From Phanerodontia chrysosporium (lineage: Eukaryota; Basidiomycota; Agaricomycetes; Polyporales; Phanerochaetaceae), in NCBI GenBank assembly GCA_001910725.1, contig MJGA01000014.1:558001-622000 (forward strand): DNA of 64,000 nt, written 5' to 3'. The notes beneath the pieces were generated by a model. It was not told the DNA's origin and did no database searches. It saw only the letters and a program-made list of their open reading frames with translations. Of this stretch, positions 37,920 to 50,200 are shown one piece after another; within the stretch, counting starts at the first letter, position 1, and each line of letters starts with the position of its first letter. Position numbers and translations under genes: made by a program.

Positions 37920-38570
37920 GATGTTGTTGTCGTATAAAGCTACCCATCCCGCAGGTCGTATTGTTGACAACATAGACTGTTGTCCCAGGCCGTCCCACGA
38001 AGGATCCGGTAGAGTGTGGGATCTGCTGCGAGTATAACTTAGCTGTCGGACGTATTTGCTGTACATCGTCATATTTAGCATGCTATCACACGACTTGCTC
38101 TTGCTCCTGCGGCTGCGTCTCATTGCGAAATGCAGAAAAACGGCTAGATACAGGTGGGAAATGCGGGGTAAAGACGTGATTCTATTAGACGCCGGATGTT
38201 GCGGAGGTAACATCCGGAAATGGAAAAGACTAGAGGAGGGATCTGGAGATCTGATCGCTTGATCGGAAGCGACGGACTACGTCAAGCACGCGAGACACAC
38301 GTGGCCTTGGGTCCGTGGGCTTTGACTGGGTGTGTGAAACCTTATTTTCTCACTTCGCGAACGTCTGGCCTCGCGCTGGCTTGCACCCGAACTGCCATCA
38401 TCGTCCTGCTCGACGTCGCCGGCAACAACGATAGCGAGGAGCCGCCGGTGCCCCAGGGTGAGACTCGCGCCGGTGTACCGCTGGGAATTTGCGAGATTGC
38501 GATTCGATCACAGGGGTGATCACCGCGCCAATTCTCTTGCCAGTCTCGCCGCCTTTCTTCTCCCGCCGTC
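37920..38570. other. Intergenic upstream of the rxt3 gene
   Basis: About 650 bp, no supported gene; probably the rxt3 promoter and 5' leader. Confidence 0.55.
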
Positions 38571-41500
38571 ATGAACGTCGCCGACCTCCTGCACGATGCA
38601 CCCTCAGCACAGCGACGGCAGCCTCCACGGGAGCAGCAACCGGCCCAGCAGCCAGCCAGCAGCAGCAGCCACCTCCGCAACAACAACACCGGGAGAGAAG
38701 CCGGGAGCGAGAGCGCCAGACGTCGGCACATTCACAGCTTCCCCCGCCACCTCATCCGCATCTCCACCCATCGCACTCCTACCATGGACACAGCTCGAGA
38801 AGCTCTAGACCAGTATCGCCGCCGCGCACGTTCCCACCCGACTACCCGGGCAACCACCCGCAAGCACAGCGCCTGCCGCCCCCGTCTGCCATCTTGCCGG
38901 AGTACGACATCAAGTCTCGCCGCCCGGAGCTCGAACCCCTGCCACCTCTCCCGCACGAGATGTCTATGAGACAGCAACACAGTCAGCAGCAGTCGATGGG
39001 ACCGCCAGGTGAGTGACATTGCTTGCGTTCGATATCTTGTTCGTGCTGTGCCGGTCGCGTGTCGATCACCCACGCGCTTGGTCCCTGGCATATACTTTTC
39101 CCATTTGGCGCTTCGTATGGCGACCGTGCCTTGACATCCCTAGCACACTTTTCGCAACACAAGACGTCGTACATTTTGAGCTCTGCGCGCAGTGGTGCGG
39201 CCGTCATATCAACTTGCCCGCTCCTCGGCGCGTAGACTTAAAGTTGGAATCTTCTCCATGCAGTGCAAAAAGAAGCTCCTGTCACTGATGTTTGCATTAC
39301 TCGTCCTCATTATTTGCTCTTCTTCTCTTGTCGCCGTAATCACCATTGCAGTGTAACTAAATTTCTACGCACAGGACCTCTACCTCATCCGTATGAACAC
39401 CGACCACCTGGTCCCCCATCCCGCTCGTCCTCGCAGTCCAGCCATGGTCACCACAGCAGTCACTCGCACAATCACCCGAGCGGACAGTCGTCCATGTACA
39501 TGCCACCTCCGTCGCGAAGTTCTGTGCCATCCTCTAAGCTAGGCTCGTCTCCTCCAGGGCATGTCCTTGCACATCCAACCGGCCATGGAAGCATCCCGCT
39601 GTTCCAACACCGGTCGGCCCTGGCATGGGTCCCCCGCATTCTGAAGGCCATCCCAGAGGCCCGCCCGGTAGCTTCAGCGAACAGTCCCCGATGTACAGTG
39701 GCCCGCTTCCTGGCCCGGGTCCCATGAACCGCCTTCCTCCGCCGCAGAACCATCTCGGACTTCCCCACGAGCATCGCCACCGCCGCGGAAGCACCACCGG
39801 ACACAGCAGCCAAGCGACGTCACCCGCGATGAGCAGCTTACAACGACCGCCTTACGACGAACGTGATGCTGGCCGGGGTCCGCCTATGGGACCTCCTTCC
39901 CAATTCGGCGGTGGCATGGGTCCCGGGTCCATGTCAGTCGGTCGTCCTGATCATCGAAGCGCAAGCACCATGAGCGCAAGGGGAGCGCCCCCGCAGATGC
40001 TCACCGGCCCTGGCGCAGCGGGTATGCACGGAGAATCGTTGTCGCTCAAAGAACGCGAGAGGCACGAAAGGGACAGGGAGCGCGAGAGGGAGAAGGAGCG
40101 GGAGCGGGAAAGCCGGAGCCTCGAGCGTAGAGAGCGTGAGGCGGCGAGGGAGCGCGAGATGTACGAGGCCGAACGCGAGAAGCACCGCAACTGGGAGCGC
40201 GAACGCCATGAAGAGAAGATGCGCGAGCGGGAGAGGCGAGAGGGCCACGACTACATGTCTGGCATGCTCGGCGGCGGCGGTAACAGGATGTCGGAGATGG
40301 ACAGGGAGAGGGAGAGAGAATGGCTGAGGAGGAACCACCACATGAACAACGTCGTCCGTGTCGAGGAACAGCCTGTATGGACACGCTTTGCGGCTCCACG
40401 TGAAGATCCTCGGAGCTCGAAGTGCGGGAGATGGAGCGGCAGAGGCTTATGGAGATCGAGAAGGCGAGGATGCGGGAGGAAGAGAGGAGAGCGAGGGAGC
40501 AAATTGAGATGGAGAAGGTGGAACGCATGAACCGCCAGATATCGCGAGGACGAGAGCGGGAAGCCAGGGAGAAGGAGCGCAGCCGGGAGGCCGCTAAGGA
40601 AGCAGGCCGAGAGCGCATGGAGAAGTCGCGAAGAGGTATCGGGGAGGACCACGGTTGGCTGCCCGAGCCGCGAGCACCGGAGGGTTGGCCTCAGGACATC
40701 GATCGAGAACGCGAGAGGCACCTACGCGAGCAAGCGCATCACCAGCGGGAACGCGAGCACCACGAGCGAGAGCGCGAGCGAGAATTCGCTGCACGGGAAC
40801 GCGAAGAAATGGAGATGCGCAACCAGCATCCAGGCCACCATCATCATCATCTGCACCATCACCACCACCGACACTCTGCACCTTCTCCTGCTGTCCCCGG
40901 ACGCGCCCCAGGGCTTATCGTCACCTCGAAGTCTGGCAAGATGAGTAGGCAAGCCGACCCGAATGACGGTGCCGTCGGTCCTGGAGCAGGCTTGCCTGCG
41001 CCGTTTGACAAGGCGATAACCAACCTACCGCCCCCGCCAGTCACAAGCACTCGAAGACGCCGATTGCCACCACACCTATCCAGTCCATGCCCCCTCAGAT
41101 GATGCCTGCGCACTTCCACCCGTCCAGCCACTTACATTTGCCACACCATCCTCATGCGCCTCCGCCGCTTGGCTTCCAGGATCACCGACCGACCTCTCCC
41201 CGTTCAAGAACGCCTTGACTGCGCCGCGTCCCAACATCGCGATGCAGTCTAGGTCTCCTCGTCCGCCCATCTTGCCGACTCTGAAACCGCGTCATATTGG
41301 GACGTTTGTGTATCCCCGCCTTCCTTTCCCCTTCCTCGACTTCCCCACAGCCCCAGTGATCCTATGACAACTCCGACGCCGATCACCGCAGTGGAGAAGG
41401 AGACCCGCGAGATCCATGCGACGGTCATCATTCCCTTCGGCTTTATTCCTACGGAGAAGCCCAGACATCCGAGGATTTGGGGCGGCGCACTTATCCGTCG

Positions 41501-43170
41501 TTTAGCCCACTCTTCGCCACGCCACAGCTTATCACGCACTTGCAGTCAGGTCTCTCGTATGGTTTTGTGCGTCCGCATCCATACGAAATTCACGGTGTCC
41601 GCCGGGTATACACCGATGATTCGGACTTGTTCCTCTGCGCGTTACACGCAGGGTGGATTACCTGGAGTATGGCGCGCAGGCTCGTGCGGAGAAGAAGGAC
41701 TTGCAGCTAGAAGTTCGTCTCTCAAGAGAGTCGCGTTATCCCGGTGGTTTGGGATCGAAGTTCATGGGCGCCGTAGACGGACAAGAGACCTCGAGCGACG
41801 ACGACGGGAGCACATTGCTCAGCGCCGGCTGGGGTAACAGCCATGACGGTGCAGGTGTCGAGATCATGCGTGCCGATTTCGTGAAGGTATGTACCACATT
41901 AATAGCTCAACATCAGCAGCTGACACTGCTGAGCAGCCCGGGACGGCTCGCAAGTTGGGTTTGCGCAACCGCGCACAGAGAATCCTCGAGTACTCTGAAC
42001 GCGCATCTGCGTTGGGTTGCATGTCCCCGTGCGGAAGAGGAGGCGAACCCTTTCCCTTCATGTTGATGACTGCGAAGAGTACGACGTCACTCCCGCACAT
42101 GATCTCACCGTCTGCTCATCACGGACCGTTGTGCTCGGCTTCCGGAAAGGCTCAAGCAAAACTGGGTACGGAATCTGTGAGCTCGTACAATGCAAACTCA
42201 CTCACATCGTCCACAGGTTCAGATACGACCCAGACGTCGTGAAGGGCATTCTATTCCCCGCAGGCGAGCCTCCACGAAAGAAGGCACGACTCTCCAACGG
42301 TGACACCGTGCACATGGATGTCGACGACGAGCAAACCTCCAACAACGACGAAGGCACTCAGACCAAGGGCCCCGCCCGATCGTCGTTGAAACTCTTTCAG
42401 AGACGTTCCTTATCCATCCTCAGGACGCTCCTCGCGGCGAGGAGAAGGAGAACGCTGTTGATGCGTTGAAAGACGGTGTGAGGTACACCATCTCACTCGT
42501 TCGCACCATCCAACCTACACCACCATCGCCTAAAGCAGTCGCAACCGAGCCTGCGCCCGACAGACCTCCCGGGGCAACCTCAGATGCCTCTGCTACCACG
42601 TCTAACGCCACCAACGGAGACGTCCACACTTCGACAGAGACATCGACGGTGCCTCAGCCTGCAGAGGAGCAACGTCCGGCTAAAGGTGCACCAGGCGACG
42701 GCACGGACGTCCAGCCGTCGTCTGTCTCAACCGACGCTCCCACCGCCGAGGCGAAGGCTGAACCGGCAAAGGTCGTAGAAGGTGAGCATAGTGACAAGCC
42801 CACGGACGCTCCAGAAGCGGATGACGGGGCGACGAACAAGCCCTCCTTGGCAGAGGAGCCTGCATCGTCGACAGAGGCGAAGCTACCGGAGGCGAAGCCC
42901 GAAGACGTCGCCAAGGAGCAGCCGGCCATCGCTGAAGAAGACGTCGCAATGACGGACGCTAGTCTAGTCTCTCCTGTGCAGTCAAACGACAAGCCCCTCA
43001 TCCAGCTCGAGGTACTGCAGCGCGATGTTGGCCAGGACGACCTCCTTTTCGATTCAGAGGGTATCAGCGTCCTCTCGAACCAGGTCGAAAACGGCATGCG
43101 CCGTGGCTGGAAGATGGAGGCGAAGAGTTGGAGGTGGGCTACTGCGGAGTTGACGACGATTGCTTCATGA
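38571..43170 (+). CDS. rxt3: Rxt3-domain protein, Rpd3L histone deacetylase complex subunit
   Basis: Component of the Rpd3 large histone deacetylase complex by homology. It starts MNVADLLHD. The N-terminal half is Gln/Pro/Ser/His-rich, followed by a long Arg/Glu charged region (RERE-like, about 40040-40800) and a His-rich stretch (about 40840-40870). The Rxt3 domain follows: EIHATVIIPFGFIP, HPYEIHGVRRVYTDDSDLFLCALHAGWITWS, DLQLEVRLSRE, SDDDGSTLLSAGWGNSHDG, VPVRKRRRTLSLHVDD, FRYDPDVVKGILFPAGEPPRKKAR. The tail is acidic. About nine single-base losses must be assumed to join these pieces (near 38601, 39596, 40412, 41053, 41200, 41480, 41680, 42015 and 42380), several at short runs of G or C. The split domain still identifies the family clearly. 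Confidence 0.8.
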
Positions 43171-43444
43171 TACCCTTCTGAACCGCTGGTTCTCGTGTTT
43201 ATTATTCGTACTTTTGTGTAGTTCTTGCTCTGTGCTGCTGTGTGTTGTTCATAGAAAGCTTACCTTGTAAATTATCACATCAATCCTCACACATTCACAA
43301 CTCGTGATTTGTTTTTACAGCGTGCCCGATAGGAGGAAAGACGAACCCCTGCGCAGGAGGTTGTGTGCATGTGGTGGGTACATGGCGTGCGATAATCATA
43401 GCGAGAGACTAGCGTCATACAGAGCAAAGGGGGAAGGAAACAGC

Positions 43445-44159
43445 TTATTTCTGAATAACAAGTCAGTGACCCAGATCCTGTACGAACGGTGCCAAAAACG
43501 ACGTACGAGGATGATACCATCGAAGCGCTGCTTGAACCATGCCATGGTGTCCTCCTTCTTCACCCTGTGTTGCGAGCCAACGCGAGCCTTCTTCTGCTTC
43601 CTCCGTGCTACCCGGGCACCTGGCCGGGTCATGACGACGTAGAAGTCCATACCGAAGATACCGATGCCGGGGTCGTACCGGGCACCGAGGTCGATGTGCT
43701 CCTGAATACCGAAACCGAAGTTGCCGGTCTCGGAGAAGTTCTTGCGGCGGAGCTCGTACTCCTTGACCTTGAGGCCGCGCTCGAGGATCTCCTCGGCCTT
43801 GGGCCACGGATGGTGACGTGGACGGCGATCTTCTCGTTACGACGGATGCCGAACGTGCGGACGGTGTAGCGGGCCTTGGAGGTAACGGGGGTCTGACCGG
43901 TGAGCTGCTCCAGAACCTTGGAAGCACGGGTCAGACGATCACCGGACTCGCCAACGGAGATGTCTGCAGGGGAGAGCTACACGTTCAGCACTTCGGTCGA
44001 GGGCGCACGGAGGCGGGCACTGCTGCACGCACTGAGGACGAGCTTGTCGATCCGGATCTCCTTCATGGGGTTGGTGGGGGCAGTCTTTTGTTCGGCCTGC
44101 CAGCATAGTCTCCCCTAAGCATTTCTCGACATTTTCTGGAGTGTTTTGCTGCTCACCAT
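43445..44159 (-). CDS. rpl11: 60S ribosomal protein uL5 (RPL11)
   Basis: Component of the large ribosomal subunit that helps load 5S rRNA. Reading from 44159: a first exon that is only ATG (44157-44159), then [21 protein letters not shown], an intron, [100 protein letters not shown] and [19 protein letters not shown] last exon of two codons (AAA TAA, 43445-43450) follows. Between TIRGP and KAEEIL one base is missing in a CCC run (plus strand GGG, 43801-43803). Since this protein is essential, an assembly deletion is the likely explanation. Convergent with rxt3. Confidence 0.92.
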
Positions 44160-45229
44160 GTCGTCTTCGCCGCCGGTCGTGTCGTCGGGTCCTACCTTTG
44201 GGATTTGCTGGGTAACGGCGCGCGTGGGAGAATGGGCGCTTACTGGGGTGGCTGGAGAGACTGTACAGTTGCGGCATATGCCGGGCGTTTCCAGCGCCTA
44301 TCCATGCCGTCCCGCGTCTCTGCCAGTGCGCCTGCGCCCGTCGCTGCTCGCCATTGCTTCGCTCTCGCCGTCTCGCTGGTCTTACTTTGTCCACTCTACA
44401 CGCCTCCGCTCTTGTCGAGAATATCTCGCCGAAATATACTGCCCTCACGTTCTCTATTGTCTTGCTGCCATCGCTGTGAAGCATGTTCCAGGCGACTTGC
44501 ACGTTGTCGAACCGGTTCCTGGACGTCGTAGTCCTTACAAGTCCTGGACCAGGCCGTGCGTCCTTTTCGCAGCCTCGTCCAAGTCGGCTGGTCTTAGTCA
44601 CCGCGCTGCGGTCTCGCCGAGTCGCTATGTGCCTGGCAAATAGTCAAGTTGGCTGTGTTATGGTCGTCGACCTTACGGATGCTGCGTCTGGCATGATCTG
44701 TGTTGAGCCCCTTTAGTCGTGGCTATTGTCGACTGACATAAGACATGGCCACATACAGAGACTTCTCCGCGGAGCTTTGCACCAATTCTGGTACGCATCT
44801 GCTGGACTCCTCCCAGAGGCACATGCTCTGTGAACTTTGCTGAGCTATGCAGCGCCAGGCGAAGACTAATAGTGAACATACACACCATGTTCTCGGTCCT
44901 TTGCTCCGGAATACGAGCAGTTGAGCTGTCCTCTCGCTATTGTGTTTGCGTTGACGCACTAGACGCCCGCAGTTTCTTCGCAAAGGGTATTTCGGAACCA
45001 CGACGTAACCCGATCCCTACAGAGGCAAAGTTCACACCAGGGTGTCAGTACAATTGTCCCTGTAAGCTTTTGCAAGATCAGGAACCGGGCTTGCGCACAC
45101 AATAACGTGTGTCGCGCTGGTATGTCCAGTTTGCGAACCCGCGATCTGCTTCCGGACGAGGCAACAGACAGCGTTGTCGGTGTTGTCATTCAATATTTGA
45201 CCGGGCCCCTGACGATTTCTTTAACGAAG
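44160..45229. other. Intergenic, RPL11 promoter side
   Basis: About 1.07 kb with no supported gene. The part next to 44160 should hold the RPL11 promoter. Confidence 0.55.
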
Positions 45230-45235
45230 TATAAG
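45230..45235 (+). promoter_or_regulatory. TATA box of CaaX peptide 1
   Basis: TATAAG 110 bp before the ATG at 45345, in a region otherwise without genes; it supports the small frame being a real transcript. Confidence 0.5.
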
Positions 45236-45344
45236 TACTGGCGTGGTGGTTCGGTATGCTCACCAAGTCGCCCGCACCGCATCCACTCGTCGTTTACGAC
45301 CTTCACTGTGCACTCGCAACTCGCACTACACACCGCCACTTGCA

Positions 45345-45458
45345 ATGGACACCTTCTTCACACTCGCCTCTCCCATCGCGACCGAGCAGCCTGAGGTCCC
45401 CACAGACGAGGAAACCGTCAGCAGCAATACGAACCGCGCATCGTGCGTTATCGCGTAG
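45345..45458 (+). CDS. Small CaaX peptide, pheromone-precursor type
   Basis: A 37-residue peptide that begins MDTFFTLASPI and ends NRASCVIA-stop. The N-terminal MD(T/S)F start, the acidic middle (EQPEVPTDEE), the short length and the C-terminal CVIA box (Cys-aliphatic-aliphatic-X, a farnesylation and AAX-proteolysis signal) are the hallmarks of basidiomycete lipopeptide mating pheromone precursors. By family analogy it would be processed to a farnesylated, carboxymethylated peptide and exported. No classic Glu-Arg type processing pair is evident before the C-terminus, so the mature N-terminus is unclear. It may be a mating-type or a non-mating pheromone-like gene. No STE3 receptor was found in the window. 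It sits 1.8 kb beyond the 3' end of histidine kinase 1, pointing towards it. Confidence 0.75.
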   Translation: MDTFFTLASPIATEQPEVPTDEETVSSNTNRASCVIA

Positions 45459-47240
45459 ATGACCACAAAACTCCTGTAAGTCAACGTTCCCCGCCACTGG
45501 CAGGTCTGTGCTCACTGCGCCGCTTCGACCAGCCCTTCAGGAACCTGCTATCTCGGCAGCACTCGCTCATCATTTGTTCTTCACGATGCTGCTCAGCACC
45601 CCTTTTTGCACACGACCGGCGTGATTTATTTGACATATCTATTCGTTCTGATTGTACAGTACGGTCCTGGCCGCTCGAGTTGGTTGTAGGAGTATAGTAT
45701 GTAGGACTATTGGAGGCGGAGAGCTGGACAAGTACCGGACACTGCATATCTGTACTGCATACACGTTTCACGCTCTAGAGGCGAATACCACCTCTTGCGC
45801 CGGCCTCCTCACCTTGAGTGCACTACTCGCGACGGCCTGCGGGCTTCCGAGGCGTCTGTAGCTATGACGATTCCCATACAATTAGTGGGCGAGACGGCCG
45901 CCCTGAGTATATCGACTCGCGATTGGCGCCACACATGGCTTTGTGGCGGCATGTTATCTCAGGGTCGATTTTTTCCGCAGAGCAACCGCAGGGCGTGCAA
46001 GACAATAAACCACTGTCCCACGCCGTCTGCAGCTGCGAGGCCCATGACAGGCGGCCCGGCGCTGCCGTCATGCACTCTTACGCACGCCGTGCGGCATGGC
46101 GATGGGAAAGGAAGGACGATCCCCAGGCCCGCGCAGTCCTTATTGTCTTTGCGGAGGCCTCGGTCGTCCGCTCGGAGCCCGACGCCGTCGAGCACTGACC
46201 GAGGCGATCTACAGCCTTGCCCACGCGTGCCTGACCGTGCGCCCGCGACAATTGCTGGAGCAAAGCACGAGACGGGCGGCGGTACATGCGGCGGGCACGT
46301 TGGACGCCACTGCATGCAACGGCCTCGCGGCGTGTCTCATGAGCAGGATACCTCGAGTGCGTGGGCGCTCGCGTGACTAGTCGTCCTCCAAACTGGACGT
46401 GGAATGCCAAGCCTCGGAGCCAGCAGCTACTAGTAGGGTGCACTGGGTGGCGACACAAGACTGATATCGCCTCTCGCCATGACACGGGTGTATCCTCGTG
46501 TACAGGAGAGTGAGTACATGACCGAGAGAGCAGAAGACTTCAAATTAGCCCAGAAGCGAGTCTCCGGGGCCTCACAAGTCCTGGTGCTGGGCAAGGCTTC
46601 CACAGCACCCGGATGCGTTATCGAGAAGAGTATAGTGTTTCCAGCAGTTTTTACGGTGTGCAGCAGCTAACGGAGAAGCACGACGGCGACAGACAGCATG
46701 GCAACCGTACGACGAATTACATATCTTTGGCCGCCTTCTTACATGCCCTGCCCTTACCTGTTCAACCCTGCGTCGGCTTTTGTGGCGCTGGCGCATCAAA
46801 CAAGCCCTCTCCGCTCTCCAGCTTGGGGCAGTCGCACATGTTCGCTGCCAGCACGACGAACCGTCGCTGTAGAAGGAGCAGTACATTCCAGGGATATAGA
46901 CGAAAGCAGGAAACTAGGAGAAGAAATCTAGCAGGGACTAGTAGTAGTACTAGGGGGAATGTACACGTAGGAGCGACGGGGGAATAAGGTATGCGTACAG
47001 AAAACATGATGGCAGACGAGATGCGTATACATAGGCTGAGAGAGATGGAGAGTGCGTTTGATGATGATGGGGTGGAGATAGAAATGTGTGCTACAGTACA
47101 GTAGAATGCAAGGACGATGCGACAGCAGAGTGATGAGAGAAAGAAGAGACAGAAGAAATAAAGCAACCTAAGCTCCGGGAAGAGATGCCTAGAGATTATG
47201 GATTAAAAAAGAGAGGAGGAAGAGAGTCCGTAAGTGCGTA
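45459..47240. other. Intergenic between CaaX peptide 1 and histidine kinase 1
   Basis: About 1.8 kb. Open frames of up to 193 codons occur at 45.8-46.4 kb on both strands but show no domain or intron pattern. The 46.9-47.2 kb part is A/G-rich and is probably the 3' flank of the kinase. Confidence 0.55.
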
Positions 47241-50200
47241 TCACGGCGGAGCGGGAGGCTCCGGTTTCTCGGAGACGGGCGTGTATCCTCGTTTGCGCCG
47301 CTCGTCGGCACACGCGAGCACGCTCTTGAGGCTCTTCTCGTAGACCGGCTTCGTCAGTACTCTGCAGAGAGAGCAAAGTCAGTCCCGCGTCGCAAACACA
47401 GCACCAAGAAAGTGGAGAACGCACCGGTCGACGCCCGCCTCGAGGTACTCCTTCTGGTCGCTGAGGAGTGCATTGCCGGTGACGCCCACCACAAAGTCCC
47501 GGCGGCCCATCTCGCGGAGGCGCGCGACGGCATCGAGGCCCGAGAGGACCGGCATCTGGTTGTCGAGAAAGACGACGGCATACTTGGGCTCGTCGGGCGC
47601 GAGCCCCTCGACGCTGAGGCCTGCGGAGCCCGTGTCCTCGCTCGACGGCGTCGCGCGCGCGGCGCCCGCGCCAGCGTGCGTCCCGAGGATGAGCTCGAGC
47701 GCGATCTCGCCATTCTCGGCCGTGCTCACGCGGCACCCGAGCCGGCTGAGCATGCGCGCCATGAGGCGGCGCGTGAGCGGGTCGTCGTCGACGACGAGCA
47801 CGCGCAGGCCGGGCTCCCACCCGCCGACGCTCGAGTGCGCGCTCTCCGAGGGCGTCCCCACCGGCGTCCCGCCCGCCGAGCCACCGCCGCCCGGCGCATC
47901 CGCAAAACCTGCAAACTGTTCCGCCGAGAAGTGCTGGCGCGAGGGCAACTGCACGAACGTCGGCCGCGCGGTCGCGTCTGACGGCTGCTCGGCGGTCAGC
48001 GGCGGCCGTGGGTGCTCTAGGGCCGGCGAGCAGTCTGGTGTCGTCAGCGGTGCTGAGGGCGTCGGGTCCGTCCCTGTCGAGGGGTCTCCGAGCGTGCGAG
48101 TCAGCACCTGGCCCTGGGCATTCGAGTCCGTCGAGATCTCGACCAGCCCGCCCTGGTCCATGATGGTGTGCATCGCCGAGGACAGGCGCGGGAGACGGCC
48201 GCGCTGTGGCAGCGGGTCCAGCCACCTGGACTCTGCGCTGCCGACAGCCAGGTGGTCATGCACGTATTCTCCAGGCCCGAGTGTCCAGCGCGCTCCGTCT
48301 GCGGCACAAACTGAGGGTTCGTCAGGAAGGGCACTGCCTTGGATCCTACGCCGAGTGCTGAGACGGGCGTCAGGGAACATTTCGCGGTCATAAGCTCGCT
48401 GACGGCACTCACGAAGTTCGACCCAGAACGTGGAGCCCCTCCCGACCTTGGACTGCACACCGAGGCGGCCGCCGCTGAGCTTGACTATCTGTCGTACGAG
48501 CGCTAGCCCGAGACCTGTACCCTTGCCGCCCTGCTGCCTGCCCATCTCGGTCTGGTTGAACGCCGCTAAGAGTGCGAATAATGAGAACCACGTCCTACAA
48601 GCGCACGCCAAATGATGTCACTCACAGAACAGCTTGCACTGCACCATGTCAATCGGGCGAATGCCGCACCCAGTATCCGAGACCTCTATCCGCACGACGA
48701 TATTCTCTATCGGAGCTGGACGCGAGTGCAGCGAGTTGTGGCGCGCGAGGTGCTTGTACGACAACTGCGGATGCGGCTGCTTCTCGACCGCACCAAGCTC
48801 CTTGAAGTTGAACGCCGGGCTGCCGCCTGCGGGCTCCTTCTGCTCCTTGGAGCCGTCTGAGACGGTAAGCGTCTCAGAGTCATGCCGAGAACATGCGTTG
48901 GAGTGCGGAAGGACAAGTCGGGTCGTGATGGTCAGCTGCCCGCCAGCGGGTGTGAACTTGCACGCATTGCTAGATGAAGCGCATCACATGAGCGACTCCC
49001 CGCAGCGCATGGCTCGGGCCGACGCACCTCGCCAAGTTGGTCACGATCTGTCGCAGCCGTGTCTCGTCGCCGACGACGATGCCGTCCTCGTCCGGGCTAT
49101 CCGCGATCTTCTTCAACGCCTCCTGCTCGCTCATGCCCTGCGCTTCGTAAAACAGCTTGCGTGCGATGTCGTCGATCCCCTTGTCGAGTTCGGTGACGAA
49201 CGACAGCCCGCGGGCATCCGTCGCCATGCGCAGCGGGACGAACAGAGAGCGCATGACCTTGTGGAAAGGATACGGCTTCGAGACGCTCTCGAACCGGCCG
49301 CTGTCCATCCTGTTAAAGTCGAGCACGTCGTTCAGCACCTTTGACATCATGCTCAGGCTGCCTTCGAGCGCCTTGAACTCGATCTCCTGCTCCTTTGCGA
49401 CAGCTCCGAATGCCGCCATGTTCTGCACGGCAAGCAGCGCCGTATTGAGCGGCACGCGGACCTCGTGAAATACATACGACGTGAGCCGCCGTTTCGAATC
49501 AGCCGCCTTGCGCTCGTTGATCTGCGCCTTCTGCGTTGCCCGGAACTGCACCTTGAGTTGCTCGCGGAGTCTGTAGAGTCGGCGTTCCGACTAGTCGTCA
49601 CACGATCGTGCGTCGAATGCAAATTTTGGCAGGAGTCAGGAAAGCATGGGAAACCGAGCGCATATAGTCGTCAGCAAATATGGACGGACGCAATAACGAG
49701 AGAGTACGCACGTTCTCCCGCATATAGTGCAAGTAGAGAAGGAAGGCTTGGAAGCAGAGAAAATTGATGACATCTGTGACACAGCATGATCAGCACCAAT
49801 CGCAAAAAGTCAAAGTATGATAGCAAGCTCTACGCACTCCGAACCCAAGTGGTGCGGTCGGGGACAATCATCCCAAAGCAGCTATGAGCGGGAAGTCAGA
49901 TGTGACCACGTACGGAACAAGAGTTGGACGTACAGTGCCATGAATGTGGTAGTACCCACGAGTGCCGGGAATCTTTGCAAGCCCAATCCAAACAATGCGA
50001 TAGTCTGAGGGCCGTTTGCATAGCTAGGCCGTGTTTGTTAGGGCTGAGGGGATGATTTGAGAAAGGGATGCTCACTAGAAGGTAGCCAAGAAGTCCTTTG
50101 TACCGCACCACATGTACCTCTTGTGTCCACCGTAATACGCACAGAGGTACATGACGAGGATTTGAAAGACTCCCCACATCCACGTAGAGATCGTGAGAAC

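Noticed and set aside
45795..46376. 193-codon open frame between CaaX peptide 1 and kinase 1
   Set aside because: Composition is that of random GC-rich sequence, with overlapping frames on the other strand and no recognisable motif.
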